From Nanobdellota archaeon (GTDB lineage: Archaea > Nanobdellota > Nanobdellia > Woesearchaeales > B3-WOES), in NCBI GenBank assembly GCA_023131705.1, contig JAGLZG010000254.1:1-17169 (forward strand): DNA of 17,169 bases, read 5' to 3'. A program made the translations under genes and the position numbers. The notes under the pieces are model-generated. The model was given only the letters and a program-made list of their open reading frames with translations. It ran no database searches and was not told the DNA's origin. Shown one piece after another: positions 12,659-17,169 of the stretch. How positions within the stretch are numbered: the stretch's first letter is position 1; every line of letters begins with the position of its first letter.

Positions 12659-12991
12659 TTATCTTACATCTATTTCGAATTTCATCTCATTCTCGACATG
12701 TTGAAGTTTAGATCCAAATATTGAAACTGAATATTTCACACTAGCCTTCATTAACAATCCTAAGACTTTTGTTAATTCGTTCTCATCAATCATACCATAC
12801 TTTTGCCAGGTCATTGTTAATTGTCTGCTGGCATAAGACTCTGCTTTTTCTGTTATTTCTAAATCCCATTTTATGCCTGTTTCGTCTTTTATTTCTAACA
12901 TTAATTTCCTGGCTTCACTATACTTCAAGAATTCCCTGGCTGTATCTAGAATATTCTCTTTCTTCTTTTTTGCTCTCTTTCTTGATGCCAT
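12659..12991 (-). CDS. Hypothetical protein with basic N-terminus
   Basis: 110 aa from ATG 12991 (MASRKRAKKKKENILDTARE), chosen because GGAGGAAATCATATG is nearly identical to the start region at 12646; a longer frame from 13057 lacks such support. The first 12 residues are almost all Lys/Arg. The rest alternates helices and strands (KLMLEIKDETGIKWDLEITE; LQHVENEMKFEIDVR). No cysteine or membrane segment. It could bind nucleic acid through the tail. The upstream 74 bases are also read in another frame by a possible small membrane protein. Confidence 0.7.
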   Translation of the reverse strand: MASRKRAKKKKENILDTAREFLKYSEARKLMLEIKDETGIKWDLEITEKAESYASRQLTMTWQKYGMIDENELTKVLGLLMKASVKYSVSIFGSKLQHVENEMKFEIDVR

Positions 12992-13061
12992 ATGATTTCC
13001 TCCATGATATAACCGGCCCCAGGAGGGCAAATAACAGCGCTCCGATAGTGGGCGCAAACAT
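12918..13061 (-). CDS. Possible overlapping small membrane protein (47 aa)
   Basis: ATG 13061 to TAG 12920-12918 reads MFAPTIGALLFALLGPVISW, a clean hydrophobic segment, then a strongly basic and charged tail (RKSYGIKKESKKEE...). The first ~20 codons fill the only gap between neighbouring genes and are noticeably GC-richer than the surroundings. The tail overlaps the 110-aa gene out of frame by 74 bases. There is no clear ribosome site, so this may be chance. The hydrophobic pattern is the sole positive evidence. Confidence 0.3.
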   Translation of the reverse strand: MFAPTIGALLFALLGPVISWRKSYGIKKESKKEEREYSRYSQGILEV

Positions 13062-13071
13062 GCACTAAGTC

Positions 13072-13659
13072 TTATAAAACCATTTGGTCTTTGCTTTTTT
13101 GTTGTGTGTTACTTTCTTGATCCTCTGGTTTAGAACCTAAAGGATCTGTAACAAGTTTGCTTTGCTCACAGACTTCTGCTTTTTGTTCTTCCCTCGCTGG
13201 GTTTGCCGATATTTCTAAATCTGAATTCTCTTTTATTCTCTTATCTGTATATGCATAATAAGGCAATCCCAAGCTTTCTTCCAAATCTGTTTTATGGACT
13301 TGAAGCAATGGTTCTCCCCCATCACTTGTGTCAACCTTGTGAATCTTCACCATGACTTCTTCAGGTGTAAGTCTATTCGATGATATAGGAATTTTATTAT
13401 GATATTTACAGAATAAACTTATTGCTTTCAATAATACAATCGCGAAGATAATCAAGAATAATCCTGTCATTATCGCTTGGAAATCTGTCTTGAATCCATT
13501 CATTATATTATATGCTGCAATTGTTAAAAATATACCTAACATTAGCATCCCACCTAAACTAAAGCCATAAAAGAATCCTGCAATCTTTGCTGGATCCTTT
13601 TCATTGAGCATGGCTTTAATTGGAATTACAATATTTTTTTCTTCATTGTCTTCTGGCAT
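13072..13659 (-). CDS. Two-TM membrane protein with long polar tail
   Basis: 195 aa starting MPEDNEEKNIVIPIKAMLNE; GGAGGAGGAATAACC supplies a strong ribosome site before ATG 13659. TM segments are about residues 28-52 (GFSLGGMLMLGIFLTIAAYN) and 62-86. The C-terminal ~110 residues are polar and, towards the end, low-complexity and Gln/Glu/Ser-rich (PEDQESNTQQKSKDQMVL). The N-terminal 25 residues are acidic. A membrane protein with a large cytoplasmic tail is the simplest reading. No known domain seen. Confidence 0.74.
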   Translation of the reverse strand: MPEDNEEKNIVIPIKAMLNEKDPAKIAGFFYGFSLGGMLMLGIFLTIAAYNIMNGFKTDFQAIMTGLFLIIFAIVLLKAISLFCKYHNKIPISSNRLTPEEVMVKIHKVDTSDGGEPLLQVHKTDLEESLGLPYYAYTDKRIKENSDLEISANPAREEQKAEVCEQSKLVTDPLGSKPEDQESNTQQKSKDQMVL

Positions 13660-13698
13660 GGTTATTCCTCCTCCTTTTCTTCAGACTCCATCTTTATT

Positions 13699-14013
13699 TT
13701 AGTCCACAATCTCTTCTTCAGTCACTTCTGGCTGGTCTTCAGCTGTTGTTTGTGGCTCTTCTGCTGCACTCTCCTGGCTTTGTTTCATTACCAGGTATTC
13801 ATAGGCCTTATTTGCAACAAGCGCAACCTTGGGCAGATCCATTAATCTGAATGAGCTTGTTGATTGCCACTTGTTTTCTTTGTCTGTGTAATTCCTTTCA
13901 ATTGCTATTGTGTTAAATGTTGTTGGTTTGCCTTCTTTGTCTGTGCCATTGTTCTTCCATACTGTTGCAGTGACTCCGCCTGCCTTGAATTTCTTTTCTG
14001 GTTTGTTTGTCAT
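13699..14013 (-). CDS. Conserved-looking beta protein, possibly ssDNA-binding
   Basis: 104 aa starting MTNKPEKKFKAGGVTATVWK, with GAGGG upstream. The pattern FKAGGVTATVWKN, then FNTIAIERNYTDKENKWQST and SSFRLMDLPKVALVANKAYE, is one I associate with small proteins frequent in archaeal and bacterial mobile elements. Strands with conserved basic/aromatic positions followed by a helix recall a PC4-like single-stranded-DNA-binding fold. The tail after residue 80 is very acidic (EEPQTTAEDQPEVTEEEIVD), like the acidic tails of SSB proteins. Location in an operon with MCM fits a replication-fork role. The fold assignment is uncertain and would be decided by structure prediction. Confidence 0.68.
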   Translation of the reverse strand: MTNKPEKKFKAGGVTATVWKNNGTDKEGKPTTFNTIAIERNYTDKENKWQSTSSFRLMDLPKVALVANKAYEYLVMKQSQESAAEEPQTTAEDQPEVTEEEIVD

Positions 14014-14015
14014 GT

Positions 14016-14459
14016 TTATCCCTCGCTTTGTTTGATAACAAATTTGACTATATTTCTGATATGATTTACTTCAGATTCTTCAGTATCATAATCACATTCT
14101 TTCACTACTTTTTGTGTGATATCTTCAATCTCTTTTTCAACCATCTTTTCCCCGCATGAGCATAGAGGCACACCCGGCGCATCCATGTCAGGTGGATCAT
14201 AATCTTTGCTTCCGCATTTAGGGCATATCCAATCCTTGCCCCCTTTGGCTCCCCCAAACTTTAGGTGGGTAGCATCGCCGTCACTTTTCTTAAATCTTTC
14301 ATCCCAACTCTTTTGGTCAAAACTATGGAGATAAATGCCCCCTGTATTCTTAGGGATATTTTGGCTCCCACTGCGATTCAAAATAAAATGTTCAGATCCA
14401 TCTCCTCCAACGCTGATATCTACTGATAATTTTTGTCCTGTTTCATTAATTAATTTCAT
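14016..14459 (-). CDS. Zinc-ribbon-containing hypothetical protein (147 aa)
   Basis: Starts MKLINETGQKLSVDISVGGD. The first ~60 residues look beta-rich. A zinc site follows with C79-x2-C82 (WICPKCGSKDYD) and C100-x-C102 (PLCSCGEK). After this comes a C-terminal helical domain with charged residues (EVNHIRNIVKFVIKQSEG). The C-x-C second knuckle is a little unusual compared with the common C-x2-C. Its ATG overlaps the upstream small gene by four bases (ATGA), so they are coupled. No enzymatic motif is visible; probably a nucleic-acid or protein-binding accessory of the replication module. Confidence 0.73.
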   Translation of the reverse strand: MKLINETGQKLSVDISVGGDGSEHFILNRSGSQNIPKNTGGIYLHSFDQKSWDERFKKSDGDATHLKFGGAKGGKDWICPKCGSKDYDPPDMDAPGVPLCSCGEKMVEKEIEDITQKVVKECDYDTEESEVNHIRNIVKFVIKQSEG

Positions 14460-14590
14460 TTGTCATTGCCTCTGTTTGCTTTCTCCTTCCAAATCTTCTG
14501 TTGTTTGGAGAATTTCTTGGTGCAAGGTGGGCACCTTCCTCTATGATTAATTATCTTGCCACAATCAATACAATATAATTCTTGCACCAT
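14456..14590 (-). CDS. Small zinc-ribbon protein (44 aa)
   Basis: ATG 14590 (MVQELYCIDCGKIINHRGRC) was chosen over a longer frame from 14638, because the longer frame overlaps the upstream gene and GAGGG lies 8 bases before 14590. Two C-x2-C pairs (C7-x2-C10 and C20-x2-C23) give a complete four-cysteine zinc ribbon. The rest is a basic helix (KKFSKQQKIWKEKANRG). It is a likely small nucleic-acid-binding protein, coupled to the 147-aa zinc protein downstream. Confidence 0.7.
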   Translation of the reverse strand: MVQELYCIDCGKIINHRGRCPPCTKKFSKQQKIWKEKANRGNDK

Positions 14591-14603
14591 TGTTTCATCC
14601 CTC

Positions 14604-15194
14604 TTACTTCTGCCCCATAAACTTATTCTCTTCATCATCTGCGTGATGGAAGAGCATTACAACTGGCGAGTTATTGTATTTATCGTGCAGTTCATTCATT
14701 GAATAATCTCCCTGGCCAGACCACCAAGATGCCTCTTTCCTTTTCATTTCATGGAATTCAATTGTATCAAAGATGCCCATGTGATACTTGATGATATCTT
14801 GTTCCCTGGATGTGAGCTCAATATGTTTGCTGAGAATTGCAAGACTTCTTGTTGCATGGCCTTGTTTTATAATCTCTTTATTATATGTGTAAGAATCGCC
14901 TGATTTTGCATATAGCTGAACCTTGCAGATATCATGCATCAGGCTGCACAAGATTATAGATTCTCCAGGCATTATGTGTTTGAAGAATTCCAATTTGTGC
15001 TTAAAGACATGATACACATTTAAGCTATGCTCTGCCAAGCCTCCCTCATAAGCTCCATGAAATTTTGTTGATGCCGGAGCAATAAAGAAATCGCTTTCTT
15101 TCAAAAATTCAATTAATTCTGGCATTCCATCTCTCTCTATTTGACCTAAAAGGCCCAATATCTTTTCTTTGTTTTCTTCTGGTTGTGTTGTCAT
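14604..15194 (-). CDS. HD-domain phosphohydrolase
   Basis: 196 aa starting MTTQPEENKEKILGLLGQIE. The HD-superfamily residues are present in order: H56 in GGLAEHSLNVY, H87-D88 in SLMHDICK, H113 in GHATRSL, H138 in IKYHMG, and H183-H184 with D186 in LFHHADDEE. Members are metal-dependent phosphohydrolases acting on nucleotides, cyclic nucleotides or RNA/DNA ends. HD proteins of this short type with the APASTKFHGAYEGGLAEHS stretch are, as I recall, common in phage and archaeal mobile elements. With MCM upstream, a nucleotide-pool or nucleic-acid processing role is plausible; the substrate cannot be told from sequence. Catalytic residues appear intact. Confidence 0.87.
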   Translation of the reverse strand: MTTQPEENKEKILGLLGQIERDGMPELIEFLKESDFFIAPASTKFHGAYEGGLAEHSLNVYHVFKHKLEFFKHIMPGESIILCSLMHDICKVQLYAKSGDSYTYNKEIIKQGHATRSLAILSKHIELTSREQDIIKYHMGIFDTIEFHEMKRKEASWWSGQGDYSMNELHDKYNNSPVVMLFHHADDEENKFMGQK

Positions 15195-15211
15195 GTTTCA
15201 TTCCCTTTGTT

Positions 15212-15403
15212 TTATCTTCTTTGAACTTTCGCAGATAGTATTGCTTCATTAACTCTCTTTTCCCCTTGTGTTTCTAGATCTGCAATTCTTTTTCCCAATT
15301 CATTCATGATTTGAGCTGCCTTTGCATCTATGATGGATGATTTCCAATTTATTATATTAAATAAATAATCAATATCTTTGTTAATGTCTTTTGCTGTTTC
15401 CAT
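15212..15403 (-). CDS. Small helical protein (63 aa)
   Basis: Starts METAKDINKDIDYLFNIINW from ATG 15403, in the junction GGGGGGAATGATTGAGGATG; a TTG at 15409 in frame is the alternative. It is nearly all helical with heptad-like spacing (AAQIMNELGKRIADLETQGE) and probably forms a coiled coil or dimer. It ends basic (AKVQRR). No motif. It sits between zinc-ribbon and HD genes in the replication operon. Confidence 0.66.
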   Translation of the reverse strand: METAKDINKDIDYLFNIINWKSSIIDAKAAQIMNELGKRIADLETQGEKRVNEAILSAKVQRR

Positions 15404-15409
15404 CCTCAA

Positions 15410-15643
15410 TCATTCCCCCCTCTTCAACCCCAATAACTCTGCGCATTCATCGCATAGATTGAGGTCTGGCTTATAGGCTTTGATATCCTTTTGATAACCA
15501 CAATTGCAGCAAACATCTTCAGTTAATTGAGGTTTGTCTGGATACACAATTCTAAAATCATGGCAGCCGCAATAGCATTTCTTTGGCCGCGCTGGATGCA
15601 TCTTTCCGCATTTCCTGCATTGGTAATCTTCGTTTTCTGACAT
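15410..15643 (-). CDS. Double zinc-ribbon protein (77 aa)
   Basis: Starts MSENEDYQCRKCGKMHPARP, with ribosome site GAGGAG upstream. Site 1 is C9-x2-C12 plus C23-x-C25-x-C27 (KKCYCGCHDF). Site 2 is C45/C46-x-C48 plus C64-x2-C67 (VCCNCGYQ and LCDECAEL). This makes ten cysteines in 77 residues and probably two bound zincs. No enzyme motif. The gene directly follows MCM (13-base gap), so it may act at the replication fork or in transcription of the element. It is one of at least five tiny zinc proteins in this strand's block. Confidence 0.77.
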   Translation of the reverse strand: MSENEDYQCRKCGKMHPARPKKCYCGCHDFRIVYPDKPQLTEDVCCNCGYQKDIKAYKPDLNLCDECAELLGLKRGE

Positions 15644-15656
15644 GTTATCTCCTCTT

Positions 15657-17169
15657 TCATACTTTCATGATCTGTCCTGGCTTGGGCTCAAAGATATTAC
15701 CTGATCTCTTCAATTTTTCAATCTTCTTCAAGGTTGTATCTTCTGTAATTCCTTTCGCCTTAGCTTCATCTATGATATAATCTAAAGACATTGAAGGGGC
15801 ATCCATTTTCATAATGATATTTCCAATGATTCGCAGATCACAATCACTGCCTAATATTGAATCCATGCTGAATCTTCCTGTATCGCTGTTGAGGCACCCT
15901 ATCTGGATCAATGAGTATTCCATTAATCTGATTGCTTCCTTCACATGCGCAATAGTAATCTTTTCATCTATCCTGATTTTGGCATCTGATTCCGCAAGCC
16001 TTACTACTGCATGCACTTGCCTGGGGTTGATTGGGAGGCTATCAGGCTCTCTTTTATCCCTCGCATGGACATACCATGCCTCTATTAATTCTTCTGCTTC
16101 TTTAGTCCATATTGGGATCAGTGTCCTTACATAGCTCAGAAATTTTTTCAAGAATATATCTTCTTTTGTTCGCAGTTGGTTTAATCTTTTATCCAAATCC
16201 TTTTCAGAAATCTCCCTGAAGCTATTGAAAATATGTTTGACCAATTTTCCATCCTTTTTAGAATCTACAATATCTCTGATTTTAAGAATGATATCAAATC
16301 TATTGAGGAGAGAACTTGGGATGTCTAATTGTTTTGAAAAATTCAATTCATGATCATTGAATAAATTATTCTTTGGGTTGCATGCAGCTATTGCAGTTGT
16401 TTCGCATCTGAGTGTGGCTTGAATATTTGCTTTTGAGATTGTAATGGTTTGTTGCTCAAGCGCTTCATGGAGATAGCTTCTATCTTCAGCACCCATCTTA
16501 TCAAGCTCATCAATCATCACAAAACCTTTATTTGCTAAAACCATTGCTCCTGCTTCCAATGCCCAGCCCCCCAATATATCATCCTTAATCACGCTCGCAG
16601 TAATTCCAACACCAGATGTGCCCTTGCCACTAACATACCTGGCCTTGTGGGCTATTATTTTTGCTCTTAGTAATAAATCAGATTTTGCTAATCCTGGCTC
16701 TCCTGCCAGGAGTCCATGCATGTCCCCTCTTTTTATAGATCCATCAGGCTTGACTCTCCTGATTCCTCCTGCAAGAATATGGAGGATTGTTTCTTTCTGG
16801 GGTTTGCAGCCATAGATAGATGGGGCAATCATGTTGATCAATTTATTCATAGCATCAGGTTGTTTAGCAAACTCTTTTATGGCAATGATATCTTCCTTTG
16901 ATACATCGATGTCAAGCTCAGATTCATCCAGCGATTCAATGCTGTTTACATCAAAGACATAATCAAAAGTGGTTGAGGTTTCACCAGATTTAAGTTTAAT
17001 TTTTTTCTCCAGGAGAACTCCGCTGACAATCAGTTTTTTCCCTGGCTGAGTATTTTTTCTATTGAATTTTTTGGTTAAATCATCATCTAGCATCATAGGA
17101 ATCTGTTCTGGTTGTTGATCTCCTGCAATGTCTTCAGGAATCTCACTTCCAACAATTGTCTGGACATTG
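15657..17169 (-). CDS. mcm: MCM replicative helicase, N-terminus outside window
   Basis: 503 residues are visible; the frame is open to the window edge, so the N-terminal subdomain and start lie outside. The visible start reads NVQTIVGSEIPEDIAGDQQP, the MCM N-terminal OB-fold region. AAA+ motifs follow: Walker A GEPGLAKS (residues 156-163), Walker B FVMIDELDKM (~216-225), sensor 1 AACNPKNN, and arginine finger SSLLNRFD (R290). The C-terminal ~70 residues form a winged helix (DYIIDEAKAKGITEDTTLKK). MCM unwinds DNA as a hexamer at archaeal forks. Walker B has DELDKM where most archaeal MCMs have DEFDKM. As first visible gene of the minus block it implies that the element encodes its own replication helicase. 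Confidence 0.95.
   Translation of the reverse strand, partial: NVQTIVGSEIPEDIAGDQQPEQIPMMLDDDLTKKFNRKNTQPGKKLIVSGVLLEKKIKLKSGETSTTFDYVFDVNSIESLDESELDIDVSKEDIIAIKEFAKQPDAMNKLINMIAPSIYGCKPQKETILHILAGGIRRVKPDGSIKRGDMHGLLAGEPGLAKSDLLLRAKIIAHKARYVSGKGTSGVGITASVIKDDILGGWALEAGAMVLANKGFVMIDELDKMGAEDRSYLHEALEQQTITISKANIQATLRCETTAIAACNPKNNLFNDHELNFSKQLDIPSSLLNRFDIILKIRDIVDSKKDGKLVKHIFNSFREISEKDLDKRLNQLRTKEDIFLKKFLSYVRTLIPIWTKEAEELIEAWYVHARDKREPDSLPINPRQVHAVVRLAESDAKIRIDEKITIAHVKEAIRLMEYSLIQIGCLNSDTGRFSMDSILGSDCDLRIIGNIIMKMDAPSMSLDYIIDEAKAKGITEDTTLKKIEKLKRSGNIFEPKPGQIMKV

Noticed and set aside
13010..13065. GC-rich patch as a tRNA or tRNA fragment (possible attachment site)
   Set aside because: No cloverleaf, T-arm consensus or anticodon arm could be built on either strand.

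Overview
The window looks archaeal and AT-rich (GC clearly below 40% by eye). The strongest evidence is a 5'-truncated MCM replicative helicase at the right edge. Archaeal-style TATA promoters with near-leaderless starts, strong GGAGG ribosome binding sites, and many tiny Cys-x2-Cys zinc-ribbon proteins agree with this. There is no rRNA, tRNA, CRISPR array, insertion sequence or metabolic gene. The gene content (replication helicase, DNA-metabolism accessories, a motor-type ATPase, many small membrane proteins, one very large exposed adhesin) suggests an extrachromosomal or integrated element, most likely an uncharacterised archaeal virus. A host in a small-genome lineage such as DPANN is a guess from protein style, not shown.

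Layout. Two convergent gene blocks meet back to back at 7782/7783. The plus-strand block (1-7782) starts with three short, extremely Lys/Arg-rich proteins (the first truncated). Next come two near-identical promoters (786-839 and 2186-2230), each with a TGTTAACA palindrome two bases before the start codon. They drive a tightly packed run of membrane or surface proteins: two bitopic proteins of 225-248 aa, a 44-aa ribbon-helix-helix protein, three proteins with prepilin-like NKKG/NKKA N-termini, a 980-aa LamG-containing membrane-anchored surface protein, and several small proteins. I read this as the virion or cell-surface module.

The minus-strand block (17169 down to 7783) starts with MCM beyond the right edge. 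It continues through zinc ribbons, an HD-domain phosphohydrolase, a possible ssDNA-binding-like protein, small membrane proteins and a P-loop ATPase with Zot/packaging-motor character. After a 33-bp palindrome and a candidate promoter (11161-11206) come a winged-helix regulator, a small membrane protein, a zinc ribbon, a protein with five tandem helix-turn-helix units, an apparently frameshifted gene, and several tiny proteins. I read this as the replication, regulation and assembly-motor module. Genes are joined by ATGA overlaps or by Shine-Dalgarno motifs lying in the end of the previous gene, so translational coupling is likely.

No stretch over 300 bases lacks a coding candidate. The largest gaps (7930-7981, 8592-8772, 11043-11214) hold a direct repeat, a decayed gene and a regulatory palindrome. 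No recognisable major capsid protein, terminase, integrase or origin is present. If this is a virus, its coat is probably made of the small membrane proteins of the plus block.
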